Shown here one piece after another: positions 43,101-51,469 of a stretch of 64,000 nt of DNA. How positions within the stretch are numbered: position 1 is the stretch's first letter; the number at the start of each line of letters is the position of its first letter. The stretch lies in the NCBI GenBank assembly GCA_902771935.1, contig CACXYM010000003.1, positions 1 to 64,000 on the forward strand, given 5' to 3'. The notes below the pieces were generated by a model, which did not search any database, was not told the origin of the DNA, and was given only the letters and a program-made list of their open reading frames with translations. A program made the position numbers and the translations under genes. Origin of the DNA: an uncultured Bacteroidales bacterium (lineage in GTDB: Bacteria; Bacteroidota; Bacteroidia; Bacteroidales; Paludibacteraceae).

Positions 43101-44477
43101 ATGAGTTTAGTTAAAAGTATTTCCGGTATCCGCGGTACAATCGGCGGACGTGTTGGCGACGGCCTTAATCCTGTAGACATAGTACGTTTTACGGCAGCTT
43201 ATGCTACCCAGCGCCGCGCGGCTTTGCCTGACAATAACACTATTGTTGTCGGTCGTGACGCACGTCTGAGTGGTCATATGGTGGAGCAGATAGTGTGCGG
43301 TACACTCATGGGTATGGGCTTTGACGTAGTCAATATAGGTCTGGCTACCACGCCGACCACTGAATTGGCAGTTACCGGCGAGAAAGCAGCAGGAGGTATC
43401 ATCCTCACGGCAAGTCATAACCCCAAGCAGTGGAATGCCCTCAAACTGCTCAACGAGCGCGGTGAGTTCCTCAACGATGCCGAAGGTAAGGGCGTGCTCT
43501 CTATTGCTGAGCGCGAGGACTTCACCTTCGCCGAAGTAGATAATCTCGGCCACATGACGAACAAGGACTACTTGCCCTACCATGTGCAGCAAGTGCTCAA
43601 CCTTGACCTCGTTCACCCCGAAGCCATCAAAGCCAAGAACTTCACCGTGGCAGTCGATTGCGTTAACTCCGTCGGAGGACTAGCTATTCCGGCGATGCTT
43701 AGAGCCTTAGGTGTGACCAATATCATCGAACTCAACTGCGAACCGACAGGTCATTTTGCCCATAATCCCGAACCGCTCCCGCAGCATCTGACGCAAATCA
43801 GCGACCTGCTGCGCCAAGGTAAGGCGGACGTAGGCTTTGTGGTTGACCCGGACGTGGACAGACTCGCTATCATCTGCGAAAACGGAGATATGTTCGGCGA
43901 AGAATATACACTTGTCAGCGTGGCGGATTATATCCTCAGCCATACTCCGGGTAATACATGCAGTAACCTCAGCTCTACCCGCGCACTGAGCGATGTGACT
44001 AAAGCGCATGGTGGCAGCTATTCCGCTTCTGCTGTAGGCGAAGTGAATGTGGTGGCTGAGATGAAACGAACAAATGCCGTTATCGGCGGTGAAGGCAACG
44101 GTGGTGTTATCTATCCTGCTGCGCACTACGGCAGAGATGCACTGGTCGGAATAGGACTCTTCCTCAGTTCCCTTGCCGAGAAAAACTGCACCGTAAGCGA
44201 ACTGCGAAAGACTTTCCCCAACTACAGCATCTCCAAGAACCGCATTGACCTCAAACCCGAGATGAATGTGGACGCTATCCTTGCCCGCGTGAAGAATACC
44301 TTCCGCAACGAGCGCGTTAACGATATCGACGGCGTCAAGATAGACTTTGCCGACGGGTGGGTACATCTGCGTAAATCCAATACCGAACCCATTATCCGCG
44401 TCTATTCTGAAGCGGCTACGATGGAGCAGGCAAACCAATTGGCACAAAAAGTAATCGACGAAGTATGGAAATCTTAA
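43101..44477 (+). CDS. glmM: Phosphoglucosamine mutase (phosphohexomutase family)
   Basis: 458 residues. Active-site serine loop ILTASHNPKQWN (Ser105), metal loop DPDVDRLAI and the sugar-binding GEGNGG are all intact. GlmM converts glucosamine-6-phosphate to glucosamine-1-phosphate on the way to UDP-GlcNAc for peptidoglycan and lipid A. The Bacteroidales form is close to archaeal-type phosphohexomutases, so mannose or glucose activity cannot be excluded. The 3' end overlaps surE by 13 bases. Confidence 0.88.
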   Translation: MSLVKSISGIRGTIGGRVGDGLNPVDIVRFTAAYATQRRAALPDNNTIVVGRDARLSGHMVEQIVCGTLMGMGFDVVNIGLATTPTTELAVTGEKAAGGIILTASHNPKQWNALKLLNERGEFLNDAEGKGVLSIAEREDFTFAEVDNLGHMTNKDYLPYHVQQVLNLDLVHPEAIKAKNFTVAVDCVNSVGGLAIPAMLRALGVTNIIELNCEPTGHFAHNPEPLPQHLTQISDLLRQGKADVGFVVDPDVDRLAIICENGDMFGEEYTLVSVADYILSHTPGNTCSNLSSTRALSDVTKAHGGSYSASAVGEVNVVAEMKRTNAVIGGEGNGGVIYPAAHYGRDALVGIGLFLSSLAEKNCTVSELRKTFPNYSISKNRIDLKPEMNVDAILARVKNTFRNERVNDIDGVKIDFADGWVHLRKSNTEPIIRVYSEAATMEQANQLAQKVIDEVWKS

Positions 44478-45232
44478 TCACCAACGACGACGGATGGGGA
44501 GCACAGGGTATTCTTCTGCTCACTAAGCTCATGACCCAATTAGGACATGTTACGGTCGTTGCGCCCGATGGACCGCGCAGCAGTATGTCCAATGCTATCT
44601 CTATGGGTAAACCCATGAGCTTCGATAAAGTTGATATCGCTGACTCTGACTACTTCACTGATGAGGAGAAGAAGCAAATAGACGTCTATATAACCAACGG
44701 CATGCCGTCCGATTGCGTCAAACTTGCACTCAACGTTCTCTTTGACGACGACCCCGACCGCATCGACCTTATGGTCAGCGGCATCAATCACGGCTCCAAT
44801 GCCTCCGTCAATGTCGTCTATTCCGGCACGATGGGCGCATGCTTCACCGGTGTGGAACACCATATACGCAGCATCGGATTATCCATCTACGACAACTATC
44901 AGCCTACCGACCTCAGTCACTTCGAACCCTATATTGTCGAACTATGCAAGCATCTGCGCTTCGACCTCGACTGGCGTTGGGGCATGTGCTACAACATCAA
45001 CGCACCCGTCGGACCTATCGAAGGCATGAAATGGACGCGACAATGCCGCGGACACTGGGAGAAAGAGATCGTAGCTAAAGTGAATGAACAAGGCAAAACC
45101 GAATATTGGCTCAAGGGGAATTTCGTCAACGAAGAACCCGATGCCGAGGACACCGACGAATGGGCTATTGCGCATCACTTCATCTCTATCCAGCCTTGCT
45201 CAGTGGACATGACCGAATATGCAGCGCTTTGA
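44465..45232 (+). CDS. surE: 5'/3'-nucleotidase SurE
   Basis: 255 residues. N-terminal ILITNDDGWGAQGI supplies the metal-binding Asp pair, with VVAPDGPRSSMSNA and VSGINHGSNASVNVVYSGTMGA completing the active site. It hydrolyses nucleoside monophosphates and possibly polyphosphate. The start lies inside glmM and the end inside the next small gene (14-base overlap). Confidence 0.95.
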   Translation: MEILITNDDGWGAQGILLLTKLMTQLGHVTVVAPDGPRSSMSNAISMGKPMSFDKVDIADSDYFTDEEKKQIDVYITNGMPSDCVKLALNVLFDDDPDRIDLMVSGINHGSNASVNVVYSGTMGACFTGVEHHIRSIGLSIYDNYQPTDLSHFEPYIVELCKHLRFDLDWRWGMCYNINAPVGPIEGMKWTRQCRGHWEKEIVAKVNEQGKTEYWLKGNFVNEEPDAEDTDEWAIAHHFISIQPCSVDMTEYAAL

Positions 45233-45497
45233 TAAATACTGGATTGGAATAGTGCTTGGCTTGCTTATGCCGGCACTATTTATTTTGGTATATGTGGACC
45301 ATTTCAACTTATGGTACACTTTTCAGACTTTCGGCTGGGCACTATCCTCTACGTTCAGTAAGTTGCTTCAAGTGAGTGTTTTTCCCAACCTCGCGCTTGT
45401 CTTTGTCTTCTATACTACCGACACCTGGAAACTGAGCAAAGGTGTCCTCATCGGCGCCATGCCCTACATCATTGCCGCCATCGCCTGCACATTGTAA
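45219..45497 (+). CDS. Small membrane protein of unknown function
   Basis: 92 residues with three hydrophobic segments (about 8-26, 50-66, 74-91), starting MQRFDKYWIGIVLGLLMP. The start is inside surE. A similar small protein sits between surE and lpxB in other Bacteroidales as far as I recall, but here lpxB is missing and the operon ends at an 11-base array. Confidence 0.7.
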   Translation: MQRFDKYWIGIVLGLLMPALFILVYVDHFNLWYTFQTFGWALSSTFSKLLQVSVFPNLALVFVFYTTDTWKLSKGVLIGAMPYIIAAIACTL

Positions 45498-45572
45498 TAA
45501 AAGCCAGGCCCCTAAGCCGGACTTGCCCATCACCCCTAACCGTTCTCCCCTAATTCCTACCTGCTAACAAAG

Positions 45573-45612
45573 GGTGATTAAAAGGTGATTATAGGGTGAT
45601 TAAAAGGTGATT
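45573..45612. repeat. 11-base tandem array, GGTGATT type, four units
   Basis: GGTGATT begins at 45573, 45584, 45595 and 45606, an exact 11-base period with unit GGTGATTAAAA. The array lies between two converging genes. The 28 bases from 45564 (CTAACAAAGGG...) through the second unit match the array at 58718, including a shared GCTAACAAAG flank. It carries TGA and TAA triplets that, through the 11-base step, fall in all three plus-strand frames. Confidence 0.85.
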
Positions 45613-45632
45613 CCGCAGACGATAAGCATCTC

Positions 45633-47012
45633 TTATTTATCTCCTGATAGTATTTTCGCCTGATTGTCCTCTAACCGTTTCATTTGCCTGTTGAAGCGGA
45701 TGTGGTAGAGGACGGCAGGGATAGCGAGGCCGAGGATAAACGCCAGCCACATGCCTTTAGCACCCAATCCGCAAGGGAAGGTGAGGACGTAACCTAAAGG
45801 CAAGGCGATGCCTATATAGGCCAAGAATGCAATACGCATCGGTACGCGCACATCCTGGATACCTCTCAGCATCGCGGCGCCGATACACTGGAGTCCGTCT
45901 GCATATTGGAACAAGCCCGCTATGAGAATGAGCGTGCTCGATAACTCAATAACTTCCGCATCGTTGGTGAAGATATATGGCAGGTAATGGCGCAGGGTGA
46001 TCATGATAGTGGCACCGATGGTGTTCATAAGCAGGCAGAGGTGCACGGACGCCCGACTCGCCATCTTAACGGCCTGCAAGTCGCCTTTACCCAACTGGTG
46101 CGAGACACGGATAGTGGTGGCAGAACCGATACCAATAGCCAGCATAAAAGTCATATCCGCCATCTGATTGGCTATATGGTGCGCTGCGAGCGACTCCTTA
46201 CTAATCCATCCAATGATGATAAAAGAGGCAGTGAAGAGAAATGCTTCTACGAACGACTGCATGCCAATAGGCAAGCCTAATTGTATGAGCCGCTTCACTT
46301 TCCACCACTTGAGCATCGGGCGACGAATAAGGACGAGATATGACCGCCATTCGTTGCGAACGAGCATCACCGCGATGAAGCAAACAGCCGTTAGTGTACG
46401 GGCAATGAGAGTTGCCAATCCTGCTCCTTCTGCGCCCATCGCCGGAGCACCACAGTGACCGAAAATGAATATCCAGTTCAGGAAGATATTAAGCAGGTTG
46501 CACGCCACCGTGATAACCATGGCTACCGTAGTGTTACCCACACCCTCCAAAAACTGCTTACACATGCAGAAGAAAAGAAACGGCACGATTGAAAGCACTA
46601 TCAAGGTGAAGTATGGCCGCGCACAGTCCGCCACCTCCGGTTCCTGACCGAAATGGTGCAAGTAGGGAATACACGGCGCCAACAAGAGCAGCGCAAAAAC
46701 CGAGACAATAGCAGTGAAAATAAGACTGTTAGCCAACGTGCCGGCAATATGCTCTTTGCTTTCTCCTGCGCCGACAGAATAACCCACTAATGGGGTGATA
46801 CCCATAAGCGCACCCATGGCAAAAACCATCACGGTGAAGAAAATAGCATTCGAGAAACTGACCGCCGCCAAGTCGGTGGTGCTGTAATGCCCAACCATAA
46901 TCGAGTCAAACAATCCAACCAGTGCTGCACCCAATTGAGTGAGCATAACAGGAAAAGCCAACCGTAGGTTGCGGCGGTAAAAAGGCCAATATGTGGCAAA
47001 TTGATAGGCCAA
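45633..47012 (-). CDS. MATE-family multidrug/sodium antiporter
   Basis: 459 residues, about 12 membrane segments, two similar halves. [21 protein letters not shown] is the usual first helix of MATE proteins. The start is a TTG (47012-47010), preferred because the first ATG would cut off the first helix and because the promoter at 47030-47060 leaves only a short leader. It exports cationic compounds or drugs using a Na+ or H+ gradient; the substrate is unknown. It is transcribed alone. Confidence 0.85.
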   Translation of the reverse strand: MAYQFATYWPFYRRNLRLAFPVMLTQLGAALVGLFDSIMVGHYSTTDLAAVSFSNAIFFTVMVFAMGALMGITPLVGYSVGAGESKEHIAGTLANSLIFTAIVSVFALLLLAPCIPYLHHFGQEPEVADCARPYFTLIVLSIVPFLFFCMCKQFLEGVGNTTVAMVITVACNLLNIFLNWIFIFGHCGAPAMGAEGAGLATLIARTLTAVCFIAVMLVRNEWRSYLVLIRRPMLKWWKVKRLIQLGLPIGMQSFVEAFLFTASFIIIGWISKESLAAHHIANQMADMTFMLAIGIGSATTIRVSHQLGKGDLQAVKMASRASVHLCLLMNTIGATIMITLRHYLPYIFTNDAEVIELSSTLILIAGLFQYADGLQCIGAAMLRGIQDVRVPMRIAFLAYIGIALPLGYVLTFPCGLGAKGMWLAFILGLAIPAVLYHIRFNRQMKRLEDNQAKILSGDK

Positions 47013-47029
47013 AGCGACGAAATTGCGTG

Positions 47030-47060
47030 CAAAAGTACGAAAATATTTGCATATATCAAA
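47030..47060 (-). promoter_or_regulatory. Promoter of the MATE gene
   Basis: On the minus strand, TTTG (47060-47057), 19 bases, TACTTTTG (47037-47030). Its -33 box lies inside the spacer of the opposing panD promoter at 47046-47077, so the two polymerases compete for the same DNA. Confidence 0.7.
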
Positions 47061-47077
47061 AAAAAGCAGTACTTTTG
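47046..47077 (+). promoter_or_regulatory. Promoter of panD and the long downstream run
   Basis: TTTG at 47046-47049, 20 bases ending AAAAAAAGCAG, TACTTTTG at 47070-47077. The ATG of panD is 18 bases after the element. Confidence 0.8.
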
Positions 47078-47095
47078 CACGCTAATTATGCGAAT

Positions 47096-47437
47096 ATGCT
47101 GTTGAATATACTTAAATCGAAGATTCACCGCGTGGCGGTGACCGAAGCAAATTTGGATTATGTAGGCAGTGTAACCATAGACAAAGATCTCATGGACGCG
47201 GCTAATATCTACGCGGGTGAGCGGGTGCAGATAGTGGACAACACGAACGGCAACCGCCTGGAGACGTACGTGATTGAGGGCAAGCGCGGTTCCGGATGTA
47301 TCTGCATCAACGGCGCTGCGGCTCATCTGATGCATGTAGGCGATACGGTTATTATCATGGCTTATGCGCTCATGACTCCCGATGAGGCAAAGACCTTCAA
47401 ACCCTCAATTATTTTTCCCGTAAACAACAAGTTATAG
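47096..47437 (+). CDS. panD: Aspartate 1-decarboxylase
   Basis: 113 residues from ATG 47096; the longer frame runs through the promoter. It makes beta-alanine for pantothenate and CoA. The proenzyme is cut between Gly24 and Ser25 (DYVGSVTID) to form the pyruvoyl cofactor; Lys9 and the [10 protein letters not shown] stretch are also conserved. The stop overlaps the GTG of tgt by one base. Confidence 0.95.
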   Translation: MLLNILKSKIHRVAVTEANLDYVGSVTIDKDLMDAANIYAGERVQIVDNTNGNRLETYVIEGKRGSGCICINGAAAHLMHVGDTVIIMAYALMTPDEAKTFKPSIIFPVNNKL

Positions 47438-48570
47438 TGCCGTTTTTCGAGTTACATAGTGCATTGCAAGCTGTAGGTGCGCGCGCGGGCGTGTTGCACA
47501 CCGACCATGGGAATATCCTCACGCCGATTTTTATGCCTGTAGGTACAGTTGGCACGGTGAAGGGGGTGCATAAGCGTGACCTGATAGAGGATATACACGC
47601 TCAGATAATCTTAGGCAACACCTATCATCTCTATCTCCGTCCCGGCACGCAGATTCTGCGTCAGGCAGGCGGCTTGCATAAGTTCGAAGGTTGGGACAAG
47701 CCTATACTGACTGACTCCGGCGGCTACCAAGTGTTCTCGCTCACGGACATCCGCAAGATGACGGAAAAGGGTGTACGCTTCTCGTCGCATATCGACGGCC
47801 GCAAACTGATGTTTACGCCTGAGTCGGTGATGGATATAGAGCGCGAGATTGGTGCCGACATCATGATGGCTTTTGACGAATGTTGTCCTGGTACAGCCGA
47901 CCGCGCATATGCTACGGCATCGATGGAAAGGACGCACCGCTGGTTGGACCGTTGTATTGCGCGCTTTGACAGCACCGATGACCTGTACGGCTACAAGCAG
48001 CATCTGTTCCCTATCGTGCAAGGATGCGTCTATGCGGACCTGCGCCAAGAAGCGTCGAAACGGCTGCGTGACCTTGACCGGGACGGCTATGCTATCGGTG
48101 GATTGGCAGTGGGCGAACCGACAGAACAGATGTACAGCATGATAGAGGTGGTGAACGATATTCTGCCTGCCGACAAACCACGCTACCTGATGGGGGTGGG
48201 AACGCCCTGGAATATCCTCGAAGCAATCGACCGAGGAGTCGATATGTTCGACTGTGTGATGCCTACCCGAAACGGACGCAACGGCATGATCTTTACCCGC
48301 CAAGGTGTGATGAACATGCGCAATAAGAAATGGGAAGACGACTTCACCGAACTGGACCCAACCGGCTCTAGCTATGTGGACCACCAATACACCCGCGCCT
48401 ATGTACGCCACCTCATTCACGCGGAAGAGATGCTTGGACTCGAGATACTCAGTATCCATAACCTGTGCTTCTACCTCGACCTCGTCACGGAAGCAAGGCA
48501 ACATATTTTAGCCGGCGACTTCAAGTCGTGGAAAGAGACTGTAATGCCGCAAATCATGTACCGCATGTAA
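47437..48570 (+). CDS. tgt: tRNA-guanine (queuine/preQ1) transglycosylase, without zinc cysteines
   Basis: 377 residues from GTG 47437. It exchanges guanine-34 of certain tRNAs for a queuosine precursor. DSGGYQVFSL, the GGLAVGEP loop and DMFDCVMPTRNGRNG (nucleophile Asp) are intact. In the C-terminal region, where most bacterial enzymes have CxCxxC before a YxRAYLRHL motif, this protein reads LDPTGSSYVDHQYTRAYVRH, so the three zinc cysteines are absent while the flanking motif and the IHNL histidine remain. It overlaps the next gene by one base. Confidence 0.92.
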   Translation: MPFFELHSALQAVGARAGVLHTDHGNILTPIFMPVGTVGTVKGVHKRDLIEDIHAQIILGNTYHLYLRPGTQILRQAGGLHKFEGWDKPILTDSGGYQVFSLTDIRKMTEKGVRFSSHIDGRKLMFTPESVMDIEREIGADIMMAFDECCPGTADRAYATASMERTHRWLDRCIARFDSTDDLYGYKQHLFPIVQGCVYADLRQEASKRLRDLDRDGYAIGGLAVGEPTEQMYSMIEVVNDILPADKPRYLMGVGTPWNILEAIDRGVDMFDCVMPTRNGRNGMIFTRQGVMNMRNKKWEDDFTELDPTGSSYVDHQYTRAYVRHLIHAEEMLGLEILSIHNLCFYLDLVTEARQHILAGDFKSWKETVMPQIMYRM

Positions 48571-49643
48571 TGAAGAAACTGGATTGGTATATTATTAAGA
48601 AATTCTTGGGCACGTTCTTCTTCTCGATCATGCTCATCCTCTCTATCGCCATCGTGTTTGACATGACGGAGAAGATGGACGACTTCTTTGAGGACCAATT
48701 AACGTGGAAAGAGATCATCTTAGGCTACTATATCCATTTCATTCCGTACTACGCGAACATGTTTTCCTCGCTGTTTATCTTTATCTCGGTTATTTTCTTC
48801 ACGTCCAAGTTGGCGGGCAATAGCGAGATAATAGCTATTCTGGCGAGTGGTGTGAGTTACGAGCGCTTCCTGCTGCCGTACTTCGTTTCCGCCTCGACGC
48901 TGTTCGTGCTGAGCGCTTTCCTCGCCGGTTACGTGATACCGCCTGCTTCGCAGCATCTGCTCACTTTTACGGACAAACACTTCGAACGTTTTTCGGCGGA
49001 GAATACACGTAATGTGCAGATGGAAGTAGAGCCGGGCACTATCCTTTATATAGAGACTTTCCAGCGCCGTACCTCTTTAGGCTACCGCGCTTCGCTGGAG
49101 CATTTCGACGGAAAAGTGCTCACCAGTCGTATCACAGCCGAACGTATCCGTCACGACAGCGCCTACCACTGGCGACTGGAGTCGTATATCAAACGCGACT
49201 TTGATGGTATGCGTGAGACCCTGACACGCGGCGAACGATTGGATACGATTATCCCTATCGAACCGGATGAGCTGTTTATGACGGCAGAGAGTGCGCAGAT
49301 GATGACCAACCCAGAACTGCGTGCGTATATGGAGCGCGCTAATGCCCGCGGGTCGGGTAACGTGCAAGCCTTTGAGACTGAGTGGCACAAACGTTGGGCA
49401 GGAGCCATAGGAGCATTTATTATGACACTGCTCGGTGTAACGATGAGTAGTAAGAAAGTGCGTGGAGGAATGGGTAAAAACCTCGGAATAGGTATCGTGC
49501 TCACTGCGTCGTATATCCTGTTCTCGACGGTGAGTACAACCTTCTCCGTGAACGGTGTGATGTCACCCTTTATGGCGGCGTGGCTGCCGAATTTAGTGTT
49601 CCTCATTATCGGCGTGGCACTATACTTCCAAGTGAGAAGGTAG
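48570..49643 (+). CDS. LptF/LptG-family lipopolysaccharide export permease
   Basis: 357 residues from ATG 48570, which overlaps the tgt stop (TAATG); the longer frame lies within tgt. It has an N-terminal helix pair (MKKLDWYIIKKFLGTFFFSI), a periplasmic beta-jellyroll-like middle (MEVEPGTILYIETF onward) and three C-terminal helices, the YjgP/YjgQ layout. It would form the inner-membrane part of the LPS transporter with LptB. Sequence alone does not separate LptF from LptG. Confidence 0.85.
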   Translation: MKKLDWYIIKKFLGTFFFSIMLILSIAIVFDMTEKMDDFFEDQLTWKEIILGYYIHFIPYYANMFSSLFIFISVIFFTSKLAGNSEIIAILASGVSYERFLLPYFVSASTLFVLSAFLAGYVIPPASQHLLTFTDKHFERFSAENTRNVQMEVEPGTILYIETFQRRTSLGYRASLEHFDGKVLTSRITAERIRHDSAYHWRLESYIKRDFDGMRETLTRGERLDTIIPIEPDELFMTAESAQMMTNPELRAYMERANARGSGNVQAFETEWHKRWAGAIGAFIMTLLGVTMSSKKVRGGMGKNLGIGIVLTASYILFSTVSTTFSVNGVMSPFMAAWLPNLVFLIIGVALYFQVRR

Positions 49644-49649
49644 GGTTGA

Positions 49650-49670
49650 ATTTGTAATTTGTAATTTGTA
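49650..49670. repeat. Three tandem copies of a 7-base word
   Basis: ATTTGTA occurs three times in a row at 49650, 49657 and 49664, in the 45-base gap between the permease gene and the parvulin gene. It may affect spacing or translation of the following gene. No promoter is evident there. Confidence 0.6.
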
Positions 49671-49688
49671 ATGTTTAACGATATAGTT

Positions 49689-51467
49689 ATGAAACGAATT
49701 CTTTTAAGTTTAGCGGTATTGGGTCTAGGACTTAATTTGACCGCTCAAGACAAAGTGTTGATGACCATAGACGGGCAACCCGTTATGGCATCGGAGTTTT
49801 TGTACATCTACGAGAAGAACAACCAAGAGAGTGCTTTGGAGCAAAAGAACATGGACGAATACCTCGACCTGTTCATTAATTTCAAGCTCAAGGTGCGTGA
49901 GGCTGAAGCTAACGGTCTCGACACGACCGAGGCGTTCAAAAAAGAACTGAGCGGATACCGCTCTCAGGCAACGCCGAAGTACATGAAAGACCAAGCAGCT
50001 ATCGACAGTTTGGTGGAGTTAAGTTATGCACACATTGCTAAAGATCGTCGCGCAGCACATATCGCTATCCAGTGCCCTGCAACGGCAGACGACTCAACCA
50101 CGCAAGCCGCTTTAGACAAAATCACCCTCGCTCGCGAACGTGTGACCACCGGTGTGGAGAAAAAAGTGAAAGTGAAAGGCAAATGGAAGAAAGTGCGTGA
50201 GCCGGAAGAGTTCTCCGCTGTGGCTCTCGAACTGTCAACAGATCCGAGTGTACAAGAGAACAAGGGTGAACTGGGTTGGATTACTCCTTTCCGCTATGTC
50301 TATCCGTTCGAAGAGGCTGTTTATACCACTCCAATCGGCGAAGTGACTCCTATCTTCCGTACGGCATACGGTTTCCACATCGCTTTGGTGGAAGAGGAGC
50401 GTGACCATGAAGAAGTGGAGGCAGCGCATATCATGAAGATGGTGCCTCGTGGCGATATTGGAGCCAGTGCCGCTGCTAAGATTGAGATTGATAGCTTGTA
50501 CGAAGTGGTTAAAAACGGTGCCGACTTCGCGGAAGTGGCTAAGGCTCACTCGGACGATAAAGGTTCGGGTATGCGTGGCGGTGACCTCGGCTGGTTCGGT
50601 CGCGGATACATGGTGAAACCGTTTGAAGAGGCTGCTTTTGCTATGAAAGACAGCGGCGATATATGTGAGCCGTTCAAGTCCGATTTCGGCTGGCACTTCA
50701 TCCTGCTCAAAGGCAAACGTGGTCTTCAACCATTAGACCAGATGCGCGAAAATATCCTCAAGAAAGTACAACGCGACGAACGCATAAAAGAGGCTGACGC
50801 CGCTTTCATCCGTAAGTCACGCGCCGAGTACAACCTACCGGCAGATATGTCTGACGATGATGTGCGCGCTTATGTGGACAGCCATCTCGAGGATAAGTAT
50901 CCTGAGTTCAAAAGCCTCGTGCAAGAGTATCACGATGGTATCCTGCTCTTCGAAATCAGTCTGAGAGAAGTGTGGGACAAAGCCAGCCAGGATACGGAAG
51001 GTTTGGAGGCTTACTTCCAAGCTAACAAGAAAAACTATGTATGGCAAGAGCCTCGCTTCAAAGGCTTCCTCGTGCAATGCAAAGATGCTGCCAGCGAGAA
51101 AGCTGTGCGTGCTATCATTCGTAATGCCGAACGTGACAGCGTAGAGAGCTATATCGCACAACGTATCAATATCAGTGACAGCATCACGTATGTTAAGTGC
51201 ACCAAAGGCCTATGGGAAATGGGACAGAACAAGGTCGTTGACAACCTGGGCTTCAAACAAAAGAAAGTGGAGTTCAAGGTGAACGAAGAGTTCCCCCGCG
51301 TCTTTGTTGTTGGTAAGAAGATTAAAGCTCCTGAGACCTATATGGATGAGCGCGGTCAAGTGACCAGCGACTATCAAGACTATCTTGAAGAAGAGTGGGT
51401 GAAACAACTGCGTGCGAAATATCCAGTTGTTGTTAACCAAGAAGTGTTTGAGAGCCTGAAGAAATAA
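49689..51467 (+). CDS. Periplasmic peptidyl-prolyl isomerase with two parvulin domains (SurA/PpiD-like)
   Basis: 592 residues from ATG 49689, chosen for its signal peptide (MKRILLSLAVLGLGLNLTAQ). An N-terminal chaperone helix region (EFLYIYEKNN to about 90) is followed by two parvulin domains (about 100-235 and 245-350; the second with HIMKMVPRG, GGDLGWFGRGYMVKPFE and GWHFILLKG). A long C-terminal part is unassigned. It probably helps fold outer-membrane proteins, which fits the many barrel genes here. It is 2 bases upstream of the gldG-like gene. Confidence 0.85.
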   Translation: MKRILLSLAVLGLGLNLTAQDKVLMTIDGQPVMASEFLYIYEKNNQESALEQKNMDEYLDLFINFKLKVREAEANGLDTTEAFKKELSGYRSQATPKYMKDQAAIDSLVELSYAHIAKDRRAAHIAIQCPATADDSTTQAALDKITLARERVTTGVEKKVKVKGKWKKVREPEEFSAVALELSTDPSVQENKGELGWITPFRYVYPFEEAVYTTPIGEVTPIFRTAYGFHIALVEEERDHEEVEAAHIMKMVPRGDIGASAAAKIEIDSLYEVVKNGADFAEVAKAHSDDKGSGMRGGDLGWFGRGYMVKPFEEAAFAMKDSGDICEPFKSDFGWHFILLKGKRGLQPLDQMRENILKKVQRDERIKEADAAFIRKSRAEYNLPADMSDDDVRAYVDSHLEDKYPEFKSLVQEYHDGILLFEISLREVWDKASQDTEGLEAYFQANKKNYVWQEPRFKGFLVQCKDAASEKAVRAIIRNAERDSVESYIAQRINISDSITYVKCTKGLWEMGQNKVVDNLGFKQKKVEFKVNEEFPRVFVVGKKIKAPETYMDERGQVTSDYQDYLEEEWVKQLRAKYPVVVNQEVFESLKK

Positions 51468-51469
51468 AG

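Noticed and set aside
45498..45572. Terminator after the surE operon
   Set aside because: C-rich sequence is present but no stable hairpin followed by a T-run could be found.
46991..47095. N-terminal extension of PanD
   Set aside because: It crosses two promoters, and the family starts at MLLNILKSK, with the cleavage site at the usual position.
47611..48504. 297-residue antisense frame within tgt
   Set aside because: The plus strand is an unmistakable tgt; the antisense product has no recognisable features.
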